Positions 21,232 to 29,545 of a stretch of 42,260 bases of DNA are shown in pieces. Made by a program: the position numbers and the translations under genes. Each line of letters begins with the position of its first letter. Position 1 is the stretch's first letter. Location of the stretch: IMG/VR virus record IMGVR_UViG_3300019776_000960, positions 1-42,260 of that record. One strand, 5' to 3'. Under the pieces are notes generated by a model. The model worked only from the letters and a program-made list of their open reading frames with translations. It made no database searches and was not told the DNA's origin. The stretch comes from a virus.

Positions 21232-21710
21232 TGGCAACATGGTATTTAGCACACATTCGGTATCAGCGAGAAAATGAAGCTGGAACACTCACTACCGTAA
21301 ACGAGCATCATCTTATCGATGCGATTTCTTACACAGAAAGTGAAGCCCGAACATTAGAAGTAGTAGCAAGCAATACGCCAGACTTTCAGTTGGTCAAGCT
21401 TACAAAAATGAGGCTTACAGATGTTTTCAATGATCCAAACGGCTCTGAAAAATGGTTCAAAGCCAAAGTAGTTTATAGCAGCTTCAACGAAAAGACACAG
21501 AAGGAAAAAAAGACACCGCACTTTATGTTACTCAATACCGAGAATCCAAAAGAGGCTTATGATTTTCTGAAAAACGAGTTAGGCAATTTGAAAGACTACG
21601 AGATTACAGATATTATCCTGACGCCAATTTTAGAAGTGCATCCTTACGAGCCTGTAAATGAACTGTTGAAAGCAGGAAAATTTAAAGCAGTATCTGAAAT
21701 AAAAAATTAG
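21231..21710 (+). CDS. DUF4494 family protein
   Basis: 159 aa. The pattern TWYLAHIRYQRENEAG, then HLIDAISYTESEAR, WFKAKVVYSS, KTPHFMLL and a C-terminal TPILEV matches DUF4494, a family found mainly in Bacteroidota and their phages; its biochemical role is not known. The start overlaps the upstream stop as TAATG. Confidence 0.8.
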   Translation: MATWYLAHIRYQRENEAGTLTTVNEHHLIDAISYTESEARTLEVVASNTPDFQLVKLTKMRLTDVFNDPNGSEKWFKAKVVYSSFNEKTQKEKKTPHFMLLNTENPKEAYDFLKNELGNLKDYEITDIILTPILEVHPYEPVNELLKAGKFKAVSEIKN

Positions 21711-21717
21711 GTAATGT

Positions 21718-21981
21718 ATGTATGTTAGACACCATTTGTCTATAAGTATTCAAGGAATATTAAACAGACATAAAAGAAAAAAAATCAACTTTTTTTCTGA
21801 TGAAAATGGGGATGAGATAAGTGATAAAAAAGCTCGTGAATACCTAAAAGAATGTCAACAAAAAGGGTATAAGATTTTGCCTTGTTGTGGTGAAGAAGAG
21901 TGTCCTGATTTCGATTATTTTGAAAACGGATGTCCGGGACATAACTTACCTTCCCCCTCACCATTAGGACCACCATTTTAG
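21718..21981 (+). CDS. Small cysteine-cluster protein
   Basis: 87 aa. A basic N-terminus precedes CCGEEECPDFDYFENGCPGH, with four Cys and a His that could bind metal, and a Pro-rich end. Similar short CxG..CPGH proteins occur in Bacteroidota phages; function unknown. Confidence 0.6.
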   Translation: MYVRHHLSISIQGILNRHKRKKINFFSDENGDEISDKKAREYLKECQQKGYKILPCCGEEECPDFDYFENGCPGHNLPSPSPLGPPF

Positions 21982-21990
21982 AAAAAAAAA

Positions 21991-22016
21991 CCGCCCGTTG
22001 TTCGAGCAACGGACGG
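21991..22016. terminator. GC hairpin, possible minus-strand terminator or leader
   Basis: CCG(C)CCGTTG / CAACGG(A)CGG with a TTCGAG loop. Nine A residues precede it on the plus strand, so the T run would exist only for minus-strand RNA; no minus gene is seen. On the plus strand it may be a leader hairpin before the 22065 gene, followed by AATCAATT repeats. Confidence 0.45.
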
Positions 22017-22064
22017 CAAATCAATTAAATCAATTAATCAATTATTTTAATCAAGGGCAAAACT

Positions 22065-22481
22065 ATGAAAGTTTTATCACTCCTGCAACCATGGGCCACA
22101 TTAGTGACTCTTGGAATCAAGCACACAGAAACCCGCAGCTGGGCAACTTCCTACCGTGGGGAATTCCTAATCCACGCCTCAGCTAAATGGACAGTACAGG
22201 GCGTAAAGCTGTATTGGCAAATCAAAAGGCAATATAATCTGCCTGATATTGAAGATATGCCTTTGGGCTGTATTATCGGCAAAGCCACTATCGACGATGT
22301 GGTTTTGGCAGAAAATTGGAAGAAATCAGAGCTTTATTCCGCAGAGCAAGAACTACTTGGCAACTTCACAAACGGTCGAAAAATCTATTTGCTATCTAAC
22401 ATCAGCCCATTGGCAGTAACAATCCCCGCTAAAGGCAAGCTCAGATTATGGGATTTTGATATTGAGGATGGAAAATGTTAA
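22065..22481 (+). CDS. ASCH-domain protein
   Basis: 138 aa, single ASCH (EVE-like RNA-binding) domain: MKVLSLLQPWATLVTLG, then KHTETRSW, YRGEFLIHAS and CIIGKATI. ASCH proteins bind RNA or modified nucleotides, and some are nucleases or N4-acetylcytidine hydrolases; the substrate here is not known. An A/T-rich leader of AATCAATT repeats precedes it. Confidence 0.82.
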   Translation: MKVLSLLQPWATLVTLGIKHTETRSWATSYRGEFLIHASAKWTVQGVKLYWQIKRQYNLPDIEDMPLGCIIGKATIDDVVLAENWKKSELYSAEQELLGNFTNGRKIYLLSNISPLAVTIPAKGKLRLWDFDIEDGKC

Positions 22482-22662
22482 ACGTACAGTATCACCAACT
22501 TTCGCAAAGATTGTAGAGAGTTGGACGGTTGAAGAATGTACAAAGTACATCGAAACTATCAACAATAAATTATCTGATAGAAACTGTATCGAACACATGA
22601 AACCAATCTATCAGACAGGTAAAGAATTCGTTGAAAATCATCTTGAAAAAATCAAATCATAA
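22468..22662 (+). CDS. Hypothetical 64-aa protein
   Basis: From ATG 22468 (MENVKRTVSPTF), overlapping the end of the ASCH gene by 14 bases. Helical, with two Cys. An earlier ATG at 22456 is possible. No family recognised. Confidence 0.5.
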   Translation: MENVKRTVSPTFAKIVESWTVEECTKYIETINNKLSDRNCIEHMKPIYQTGKEFVENHLEKIKS

Positions 22663-22667
22663 TCCCA

Positions 22668-23006
22668 ATGAAAAAAGCATTAATCACATTCGCCATAGTA
22701 TTATTTTCCATTTCGGCTTATAGCCAAACTATCATGCCCGTAAGTGCTGATTCTTTACCTAAGTTTACAGGAAAAGTTACAGATTTAGCTTATGTACAGA
22801 ACGTAACAAATTACTACAAAGGAATTAACTTTTTGAAAAATCCAACATTTGGATTTACAATAGAGCAAATCAGTTATTTAGGCGATTTGTACTATATCTG
22901 CTACGATAAAAAATATGGTTGGATAGTCTTCGCTGTGTTTATGCCAAAATATTCAATGTGGCATATTAATTCCAAGTTTGTACATCTCTTAACATTCAAT
23001 AAGTAG
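22668..23006 (+). CDS. Small exported protein
   Basis: 112 aa with a clear Sec signal peptide (MKKALITFAIVLFSISAYSQ, cleavage after YS or SQ). The mature part is aromatic-rich, about 90 residues. It may act in the periplasm, for example in exclusion or lysogenic conversion. The next gene starts at the base after its stop. Confidence 0.6.
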   Translation: MKKALITFAIVLFSISAYSQTIMPVSADSLPKFTGKVTDLAYVQNVTNYYKGINFLKNPTFGFTIEQISYLGDLYYICYDKKYGWIVFAVFMPKYSMWHINSKFVHLLTFNK

Positions 23007-23342
23007 ATGGACGATCAAACAAAACTCCGCATCAATTTGCGGAGTTACCAAACCCTCTTTCAAGCAGGAAAACAGGCTTTAGCCTATACGTATTTGCCTG
23101 CTATTCGTGAATGTTGTACGGCTTTGAAATTAGAATGGGAAGTAGTAGTAGGAATTAAGAACGGATATATCTTTCAAGATTTATCCGTACCCATAAACGA
23201 CCAAAACCTCGAAATAGCCGTTCTAAGTGGTATTTCTGTTTACAATTGTGAAATATGCGGTAAGCCTCTGATAGGCAAAAGAGCCGATGCAAAGGTTTGC
23301 GGCTCCAAATGCAAGAAGATAAAAAATGAGAAGAACAACTAA
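23007..23342 (+). CDS. Zinc-ribbon C-terminal protein
   Basis: 111 aa: a helical N-terminus, then CEICGKPLIGKRADAKVCGS, a CxxC...CxxxC zinc ribbon of the type CxxCGxP..GRADAKxC seen in many small proteins. Probably nucleic-acid binding, role unknown. Confidence 0.65.
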   Translation: MDDQTKLRINLRSYQTLFQAGKQALAYTYLPAIRECCTALKLEWEVVVGIKNGYIFQDLSVPINDQNLEIAVLSGISVYNCEICGKPLIGKRADAKVCGSKCKKIKNEKNN

Positions 23343-23421
23343 CGTACCCAAAATGATAACATCAACTTTAATCGCCATCATCACTGTTTTAATCTGGTGG
23401 TGGGTAATCAATCATATATAA
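23326..23421 (+). CDS. 31-aa hydrophobic peptide
   Basis: Starts inside the 3' end of the zinc-ribbon gene (17-base overlap): MRRTTNVPKMITSTLIAIIT then WWWVINHI. One membrane helix, ends one base before the next ATG. Weakly supported by itself. Confidence 0.35.
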   Translation: MRRTTNVPKMITSTLIAIITVLIWWWVINHI

Positions 23422-23422
23422 G

Positions 23423-23638
23423 ATGGATTCACACAAAACAAAGAATGTTGGAATTGTAGTAGATAACTATAAGATTCCAAAATATATGGATACACTCAAG
23501 GAAAAGGGATTTACTCCTGGTCCAGTGAAGCCATTAACGCCAACAACGACTTCTATTACATTAACCGTAACAGAAGAACAAGTAAAAGAGATTGGCAACC
23601 TATGTACAGTATTAGAGCATCAATTCAAATCTAATTAA
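23423..23638 (+). CDS. Hypothetical 71-aa protein
   Basis: Thr/Pro-rich centre (KPLTPTTTSITLTV) between two charged ends, starting MDSHKTKNVGIVV. No domain recognised. The ORF stops one codon before the next start. Confidence 0.5.
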   Translation: MDSHKTKNVGIVVDNYKIPKYMDTLKEKGFTPGPVKPLTPTTTSITLTVTEEQVKEIGNLCTVLEHQFKSN

Positions 23639-23800
23639 ATGGAACTAAAACTAAATGAGGTCTATGACCTTAAAATCGAAGTAGGAACAGGCAAATTAAA
23701 GCGAACAATCAAAGAACCGAAATGCCTTTATATTGGCGTGGTGGCTTCCGAAAAATCAAACTTTGTACAGTTTATCAGAGTAGAGCTAAAAGCCGAATAA
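23639..23800 (+). CDS. Hypothetical 53-aa protein
   Basis: Begins in the A/T-rich junction directly after the previous stop (TAAATGG). Beta-rich short protein (MELKLNEVYDLKIEVGTGKL). The contiguous packing supports it. Confidence 0.5.
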   Translation: MELKLNEVYDLKIEVGTGKLKRTIKEPKCLYIGVVASEKSNFVQFIRVELKAE

Positions 23801-23862
23801 AAACGAAGCTTTGCCGTTCCAAGAAACTTTATCACCAGTGCAGTTTAATCAATCAATCAATC

Positions 23863-24657
23863 ATGGAAATCAAAAAAATAATTACCCACGCAGGCGTATT
23901 TCATGCAGATGAAGTATTGTCTATTGCAACTATCATGATATTCGAGAATATCAATTACGATGCAATACAAATTGAGCGAAAAAATGAAGTTTCCTTTGAG
24001 GAGCTTGCTGACCCATCCGTTATTATTATCGACGTTGCTCAACATTATGAGCCAGTACTTGTCAATTTTGACCATCATCAAAACGGCGAATTGCCAGCTT
24101 CAAATTTGCTGGTACTGGAGCATTTTTGTCATGATATTGATTTGAAAAATATCCTCAAGAAACAGTTATACAACTATGTTTCAGATGTGGACAAAGGAAA
24201 AGTTATTATCAAAGAAGGTGGCGAAACAGCAACCTTTAATTCAATTATTCGTAACCTGAATAATATTGAGGAAGAAGGTTTTAATATCGCAATGATTATA
24301 GCTTGTGCAACTCTGGAAGGTTATCTTGCTACTGCCATGCTTTCCATCGAAACGAAAGAGTATTATTATTCGCTTGAAAGAGTATTGGATGGCAAAGTTG
24401 TAATTGAAAGAGCCGGGCAATTTATACCAGACTGGAAGGAGCTTGCTAAACAAGAAGGTGTAATGTTTATGATTTCGCCGAACGCCCGTGGTGGCTGGCA
24501 ATTAGTAACACGTGATAGTGATGAGTTTACTATTCCCCAACACCCTGACCCGAAGGTACAAACCTTTTTGCATGCTAATGGTTTTGTGGCGGTGTATTCG
24601 GAGCTTAGTTATGCTTTGGAGGATGCAGAGCAAATAGTCATAATGTTGACGAAATAA
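23863..24657 (+). CDS. MYG1 family metal-dependent hydrolase
   Basis: 264 aa from ATG 23863 (MEIKKIITHAGVFHADEV); the open frame upstream is not translated. Seen: THAGxFHADEV with H9, H14, D16; IIDVAQ; D70HHQ metal ligands; a C-terminal GGWQLVTRDSDEF and HANGFVAVY block. MYG1/UPF0160 proteins are DHH-like exonucleases; eukaryotic MYG1 degrades RNA 3' to 5'. In the early operon, nucleotide or RNA turnover is likely. Preceded by tandem AATC repeats. Confidence 0.85.
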   Translation: MEIKKIITHAGVFHADEVLSIATIMIFENINYDAIQIERKNEVSFEELADPSVIIIDVAQHYEPVLVNFDHHQNGELPASNLLVLEHFCHDIDLKNILKKQLYNYVSDVDKGKVIIKEGGETATFNSIIRNLNNIEEEGFNIAMIIACATLEGYLATAMLSIETKEYYYSLERVLDGKVVIERAGQFIPDWKELAKQEGVMFMISPNARGGWQLVTRDSDEFTIPQHPDPKVQTFLHANGFVAVYSELSYALEDAEQIVIMLTK

Positions 24658-24687
24658 AACCTCAACGCAGCGGCGTACCATCCCCTG

Positions 24688-24710
24688 CCCCCTCTCATTT
24701 TGGGAGGGGG
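24688..24710 (+). promoter_or_regulatory. CCCCCTC/GAGGGGG hairpin
   Basis: 7-bp GC hairpin 30 bases after the MYG1 stop, without a T run. Possibly an mRNA processing or stabilising hairpin before the next gene. Confidence 0.45.
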
Positions 24711-24741
24711 ATTTAAACAAAGAAAAATCAATTTATTAATC

Positions 24742-25101
24742 ATGGAAAGAATGGAAAAGTTTGTCATTATTTTTTTAGCCATTATTGCATTTGCGGGTAT
24801 AAGGGCTGAATATAAAGAATATCAGTCTCAAAAAAATATTGAAGTTATTCACTGTAAAGTAGAGAAACTTGAGCAACAAAATAAAGTTTCAGGCTCTGGA
24901 AGCACTATCAATACAGAAATTCGGTATTTGGTAATTACAGATAAAGAAACATTTGTTATCGAAGATTCATTTTGGAATAACAAATACAATAATTCAGATA
25001 TTTTTTTTCGACTCGAAGTTGGTAAAAGTTATTATTTTAAAGTTTGTGGAAATAAGAAATCTCGGGCTTATGATTATCGAAACATTTTAAAATTCAAATA
25101 A
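24742..25101 (+). CDS. DUF1523-like single-span membrane protein
   Basis: 119 aa from ATG 24742 (MERMEKFVIIFLAIIAFAGI): one N-terminal membrane helix and a periplasmic-side domain with RYLVITDKETFVIEDSFWNN, KYNNSDIFFRLEVGKSYYF and YRNILKFK. This order of motifs matches the phage DUF1523 family as I know it; function unknown. Confidence 0.6.
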   Translation: MERMEKFVIIFLAIIAFAGIRAEYKEYQSQKNIEVIHCKVEKLEQQNKVSGSGSTINTEIRYLVITDKETFVIEDSFWNNKYNNSDIFFRLEVGKSYYFKVCGNKKSRAYDYRNILKFK

Positions 25102-25102
25102 C

Positions 25103-25267
25103 ATGGCTAAGAAAAGAATCAGAATCAAATATCCTGCTACGGTTTTCATTTCAAAGTTTGTATTCATAGAAGAAAAGCAGCTAACTGAAATGTTAGAAAA
25201 TCAAAACCTTGCATCTGACTTTATTTACGAAAAAGTAATGTCAGAATCAGAACGAAACTATACATAA
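25103..25267 (+). CDS. 54-aa basic protein
   Basis: Begins one base after the previous stop: MAKKRIRIKYPATVFISKFV, then charged. Not recognised. 25268-25328 holds only A/T-rich spacer. Confidence 0.45.
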   Translation: MAKKRIRIKYPATVFISKFVFIEEKQLTEMLENQNLASDFIYEKVMSESERNYT

Positions 25268-25328
25268 AAATCATCCTTGAAATCTGCTTATGAGCTCGGA
25301 TATGCTAAAATTGATATTTTAAATATAA

Positions 25329-25718
25329 ATGAATAGACAGCAACGAAGAATGCAAGAGTCTGCAAGAAGTAAACTCTTATCACATAATCCAACCTTTAAT
25401 AGTTTTTGCGAAATTAATTTGAATGAATCACCAGCTGTACCCCCGGGTTGTATTAAGGCATTTCAAAATTCAGTTTACATTGTAACAGTGTATGAAGAAC
25501 AAACAACTAAGGGACCTGCAACTAAATTGATGATTCAAAGGAAAGATGGGAAAGTACCTTCTAATCAATTTGCAGATTTCCAACGTATCAAAAATGATAT
25601 ACTTGGAAAAGATGCCATGGTTATACAGTATTATCCACCAGAGCGTGATTTAGTCGATAAGTATAATATCTATTGGCTTTTTGCTTTCAATACCGAACAA
25701 GTACCAGTTTTGATTTAA
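25329..25718 (+). CDS. DUF7694-like protein
   Basis: 129 aa. N-terminal MNRQQRRMQESARSK is typical of small phage proteins carrying a DUF7694-like domain, and MIQRKDGKVPSNQFADFQRI with KYNIYWLFAFN matches that domain as I remember it. Function unknown. Confidence 0.6.
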   Translation: MNRQQRRMQESARSKLLSHNPTFNSFCEINLNESPAVPPGCIKAFQNSVYIVTVYEEQTTKGPATKLMIQRKDGKVPSNQFADFQRIKNDILGKDAMVIQYYPPERDLVDKYNIYWLFAFNTEQVPVLI

Positions 25719-25724
25719 AATTTA

Positions 25725-25796
25725 CCTTTGTCATGTAGTTCAGAAAGAGCTACTCGGTGTAGCAGACCGATAATCTAAAACTCAAAAAAACAAAGG
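25725..25796 (+). ncRNA. tRNA-like leader lacking a T arm
   Basis: CCTTTGT (25725-25731) pairs with ACAAAGG (25790-25796) as a 7-bp acceptor. GTAGTTC-AGAAA-GAGCTAC (25735-25753) makes a long D-like arm stacked directly on TCGGT-GTAGCAG-ACCGA (25754-25770), a 5/7 anticodon-type arm with U33 and triplet AGC. No T arm. The closing strand ends two bases before the next ATG, so it could gate translation. No known family. Confidence 0.5.
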
Positions 25797-25798
25797 CT

Positions 25799-26515
25799 AT
25801 GTCAACTTCAATCGCTCCAGCATCAACTTTAAATCTTACTCGTTCTACTGTATTCAAGCAAGCTTGGGAATTAGTTAAGCAAGCAGGAAAAAGCTTGTCT
25901 GAAGCTTTGAAAATGGCTTGGTCGAAATTCAAAAAAATGGACAATAAAATCAATTTCAATCAATTGTCACAAGAACAATTGAAAGAGGCGGCTTTTGAAG
26001 CTCTCAAAGAATGTTTTACTCGTGGTGGTGAAGCTGCTCTTCATGCAGTATCACTCATCGAAAAAGTAAAAGAGGAATTTGATCAAGAAGAAATTAGAAA
26101 AGCTCGCTTGAAAGTAGAAAAAGAAATTGCTGACAAAAAGTTAGCAGAACAAGCAAAAGAGGAAGAAGAAAGACAATACGCTATTTGGGCCAGAGAAAAA
26201 CAATTAGCTACTGAGCTTTCTGAATTGTTAGGATGTGAAGATTTATATTTGACAGTTTGGAGTTCAGACGGCAAAGGAGCAATTGACAAAAGAATCTATT
26301 TAAAAACTGGAGCTTTCTTCAACGGTGCAGAGGTTGCAACGCTTTACGTAACTGGAAACAGTAAAAAAACGCCAATGCAATTTGATACATTCAGAAACAA
26401 AAAAGTAACGTTTGCTGATGATGCTAAACTTAAAGAAATACTTGCTAAGTATTCTAAAAATTGGAAAGCAGGAAAATTTGACATTTCAACAGCTCTTAAA
26501 TATCAAGGAAAATGA
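25799..26515 (+). CDS. Hypothetical early protein with SEALKxAW motif
   Basis: 238 aa. The N-terminal segment RSTVFKQAWELVKQAG..SLSEALKMAWSKFK is a helical pair seen in several phage proteins. The middle (about 100-145) is a long charged coiled coil; the C-terminus is beta-rich. Preceded by the tRNA-like leader, it is the largest unknown protein of this end of the early block. Coupled to the next gene by ATGA. Confidence 0.6.
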   Translation: MSTSIAPASTLNLTRSTVFKQAWELVKQAGKSLSEALKMAWSKFKKMDNKINFNQLSQEQLKEAAFEALKECFTRGGEAALHAVSLIEKVKEEFDQEEIRKARLKVEKEIADKKLAEQAKEEEERQYAIWAREKQLATELSELLGCEDLYLTVWSSDGKGAIDKRIYLKTGAFFNGAEVATLYVTGNSKKTPMQFDTFRNKKVTFADDAKLKEILAKYSKNWKAGKFDISTALKYQGK

Positions 26516-26709
26516 AAGAAGTATTAATTAACAATCCTAAAATTCAAGATGTCAAAGAGACTGAGAATGGTTATTCTTTTTTAGCAAAGTTCAGGAAATA
26601 TGAAATTTGTATGCTTCAACAAAAACAGAATTTTATTTTAAAAAATGATTTTGATTTGGAATTTGAATTCGATACGATTGAAGATGCCATCGACTTCACA
26701 CTGATTTAA
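26512..26709 (+). CDS. Hypothetical 65-aa protein
   Basis: Starts at ATG 26512 inside the previous stop (ATGA) and ends just before a strong terminator. Acidic, beta-rich, with FEFDTIEDAIDFTLI at the end. No family recognised. Confidence 0.55.
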   Translation: MKEVLINNPKIQDVKETENGYSFLAKFRKYEICMLQQKQNFILKNDFDLEFEFDTIEDAIDFTLI

Positions 26710-26715
26710 AAAGCG

Positions 26716-26743
26716 AAAAGCCCACGTAGCAGGTGGGCTTTTC
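26716..26743 (+). terminator. Strong terminator of early unit
   Basis: AAAAGCCCAC / GTGGGCTTTT, 10-bp stem. The following leader contains AATCTAAAAACTCAAAAAAA, a near copy of the sequence before the 25799 gene. Confidence 0.88.
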
Positions 26744-26793
26744 AAAATCTAAAAACTCAAAAAAATTGATAGACTCACAAAAATACTTATATC

Positions 26794-27288
26794 ATGGCAG
26801 ATTATATTGATTTAGCAAAAAAAATACAAAGCCTTGTTGAAAAAGGTGTAGGAGGTGAAAAAAAAGCTGCTGAAAAGGCTCTTGAAAAGCTAATGAAAAA
26901 ATACGGTTTTACTCTTGATGATTTATCCTCTGAAACAAATGATTATCATTTTTTTAAAGTACAATCTAAAGACCGCCAATTTTTCAGCCAAATAGCTGCT
27001 ACCATATTAGGTAAGGATGTTTTTTTATTGGAAGATAGATTTAATAAAAAATGTTTGGTTATTAAAACCACTAAAGCATTTGCAATTGAAATTAAACATA
27101 AATTTGAATTTTATCTTCGGGCTTATAATGAGGACTTGAAAATATTTTACAGAGCTTTTCTTATCAAGAATAATCTAATTGTTCAATCAGACGAAGTTGC
27201 TTCTCCAGAACAAATAGCAAAACATTATGAAGCCTACAAATTATCAAAAGGTTTAGAGAAAAAAGAATATTTTAAAGCACTGAACTAA
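26794..27288 (+). CDS. DUF2786-domain protein
   Basis: 164 aa. The N-terminal 45 residues (YIDLAKKIQSLVEKG, AAEKALEKLMKKYGFTLDDL) match DUF2786, a short domain common in phage and plasmid proteins of unknown function, often fused to metal-site regions. The C-terminal part is mixed and unrecognised. Own transcript between two terminators. Confidence 0.7.
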   Translation: MADYIDLAKKIQSLVEKGVGGEKKAAEKALEKLMKKYGFTLDDLSSETNDYHFFKVQSKDRQFFSQIAATILGKDVFLLEDRFNKKCLVIKTTKAFAIEIKHKFEFYLRAYNEDLKIFYRAFLIKNNLIVQSDEVASPEQIAKHYEAYKLSKGLEKKEYFKALN

Positions 27289-27290
27289 TC

Positions 27291-27318
27291 AAGAGCCAAC
27301 CTAAACGTTGGCTCTTTT
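27291..27318 (+). terminator. Terminator after DUF2786 gene
   Basis: AAGAGCCAAC / GTTGGCTCTT, 10-bp stem with CTAAAC loop, followed by TT. Confidence 0.8.
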
Positions 27319-27325
27319 GTACAAA

Positions 27326-27673
27326 ATGGAAAAACTAAAACAAGAAGTAGAAGCTCTGTTTCAGGCGGAGAAAGAGAAATTTACTAACCAACGTTTCCGA
27401 TACAAAAACGGAAATTTTGGTGTAAATGCCATGATTGATTTAATTGAAAAACATACCCATAAAAAGGTGTTCCTGATATGCTTTCAGGATGGTTTAGCTA
27501 TCTACTACAAAAAAGTTTTGGATAAGATTTTTAGTCAATCGCCAATACCCAACAACCTAAAAAACCCCAAAGCTAAGTATCTGGATAGAAAACTTAGATT
27601 TGGGGCTATCTATAACATAATTACCAAGTATGCTCCAGAAGTTCAATTGGACTTTGAAGTATTAGAACAATAG
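27326..27673 (+). CDS. Hypothetical last early gene
   Basis: 115 aa from ATG 27326 (MEKLKQEVEALFQAEKEKF), basic and helical. It starts only eight bases after a terminator, so it relies on readthrough or a start signal inside it. Its end overlaps the convergent tail gene by 12 bases. Confidence 0.5.
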   Translation: MEKLKQEVEALFQAEKEKFTNQRFRYKNGNFGVNAMIDLIEKHTHKKVFLICFQDGLAIYYKKVLDKIFSQSPIPNNLKNPKAKYLDRKLRFGAIYNIITKYAPEVQLDFEVLEQ

Positions 27674-29545
27674 TCGCCTCAACAAAAACTCAACTTCGTA
27701 AATAGCCTGTTCTTTACGAAGTTTTACGGAAAAGTTATCAGCTAAATACCAAATACCATCAGCAAATATTTTGGTTTTGAATCTGAATGACATCAGCTCT
27801 GTAAGGCTCAATAATGCCTTTCGCTTGAATGGCTTATTGTTGTTGAGAGCAGCCAATTTTTTGCTTAATAGTTCATCGTACAAATTATGTTCACCATAGA
27901 AACTTAGGGCTAAAGTATCGGTCTGGCTGTCTGCCTTGCCATTTTCCCAAAACAAAAATCGAAGTGTATTTTTGTTTTTCGATTGTGAGTATAATACCGA
28001 AATCCCCGTTTGCTTTATCTGCGGATTTTTGCGGAGTAGAAAGCTCAACGGTTCACTTCCTACCAATTCAGTTTCTACCAATAAGGAAGGGAATTTTGCT
28101 TTGATGTCGTCATAAGCAAAATCGCTATCCGCTTCTACTATCTCATCGGTAGGCATAGACTTAAAAATATCAATCGTATTTTTCGCAATTTCATCTGCAG
28201 CATCAAACTCCCAAATCATTTGCTTTTTCTTGATGTCCTGTACTTCTGATTCGTAAACTACTGCGAGCCGCCCGCTTAGGTCGATGAAATCATTTGATTG
28301 CAGTACTTCATTGAAAAAGAAAAAATCTGCAGTTTGGGTAAGCGTATTAAACTCGATGCCAATACCGAACTGATCCACAAGAGCTTGAAAGAATTCGCCC
28401 AATTTGATTTCGGGTAAATGGTTAGAGTAATTGATGGTATTGCTGTGAACATTAAAAGGAATGGTTGTTTCAGCTGCTTGTTTGTCCGTGGCAAATAAAT
28501 TATGAAATATCAGCTTTTGAATATTGCTATTAGTGAAAAATGCTCCCGTAAAATCAAGATTTAAGAATTCAGCTAATCGCTGAAATACCCACAAAAATTT
28601 AAGGTGTGGCACTACACAATAGCGAGACTGGTACTCATCTGAATTAAGCATTACATGGCTACCATCTTTTTTATTGATCACTCCGTTGAAGCTGCCTCCA
28701 GTGTAAAACTTTTGATTAATAATCTCAGGCAAACAATAAACAGTATTATCTATTTTAGCATCAAAATAACTCTGGTTGATAGTAGTAAAATTGATTAAAG
28801 ACAATTGATGAAACCCAAACTCTGTATAAGGCCCAGTAATGAATAATGCACCTCTGAAAATGATTTTTACTTCCGTCGCCAGCTTATCAACTTTTATGTT
28901 GATTTTCGTATTGTCTGAATTAGTAGTAATACCATCTACACTCAGGCGTGAAAATTTCTCAGATACATCGTTTTTGAACTTTGCCATATTTTTATCGGTG
29001 TAGCTTATCGACTCATAGTTGATTAGCTCAATTCCCGTAAGGAATTGACCATCAATAAAAATCAAACAATCGTAATAACGATAGTCTTGAGAAGTAACGT
29101 AAGACTCCATCCCCAAGCTCGACCATGACACACTCCAGTAATGTTTTGCCTGAATAGTTTGTACAGGTATGGTTTCAGAGCCGAAATCAAAGCTGTTAAT
29201 ATTTTTCTGCCAGATCTTTTTGGGAATGTTGGCAGGTGCAAACTCTAAGTTTACGATCAGGAACGCACCGTTTCGTGAAACTTTGGTATTTCTTAGCCGA
29301 ATGATACCTTTTCCTAAAAGAAATGAACCAATCCAAAGCTCGCCTTGAAATTCCCTTTGAACATCTGCTCCCGATGATGCCAAGTGTGGATTACCAAACA
29401 ATTGTAGGTTTTTGGCTGTTCCGGGCAAATCAAAAGGATAAGAATAATCACCTTTTAGGGCGTTGAAAATTGAACTACTTTGGTTGTAGTCAATAGTGGT
29501 ATCGGGATTAAGGTCCAGCTCTGTATTATCAATTATCAGCCTCAT
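27662..29545 (-). CDS. Distal tail / baseplate protein
   Basis: 627 aa. The N-terminus MRLIIDNTELDLNPDTTIDY, with YPFDLPGTAKNLQLF following, resembles Bacteroidota phage tail proteins that sit beside the tape-measure gene. Beta-rich, possibly with a receptor or hub role. The last gene of the tail unit; start overlaps the preceding stop as ATGA. The family name is uncertain. Confidence 0.6.
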   Translation of the reverse strand: MRLIIDNTELDLNPDTTIDYNQSSSIFNALKGDYSYPFDLPGTAKNLQLFGNPHLASSGADVQREFQGELWIGSFLLGKGIIRLRNTKVSRNGAFLIVNLEFAPANIPKKIWQKNINSFDFGSETIPVQTIQAKHYWSVSWSSLGMESYVTSQDYRYYDCLIFIDGQFLTGIELINYESISYTDKNMAKFKNDVSEKFSRLSVDGITTNSDNTKINIKVDKLATEVKIIFRGALFITGPYTEFGFHQLSLINFTTINQSYFDAKIDNTVYCLPEIINQKFYTGGSFNGVINKKDGSHVMLNSDEYQSRYCVVPHLKFLWVFQRLAEFLNLDFTGAFFTNSNIQKLIFHNLFATDKQAAETTIPFNVHSNTINYSNHLPEIKLGEFFQALVDQFGIGIEFNTLTQTADFFFFNEVLQSNDFIDLSGRLAVVYESEVQDIKKKQMIWEFDAADEIAKNTIDIFKSMPTDEIVEADSDFAYDDIKAKFPSLLVETELVGSEPLSFLLRKNPQIKQTGISVLYSQSKNKNTLRFLFWENGKADSQTDTLALSFYGEHNLYDELLSKKLAALNNNKPFKRKALLSLTELMSFRFKTKIFADGIWYLADNFSVKLRKEQAIYEVEFLLRRLLF

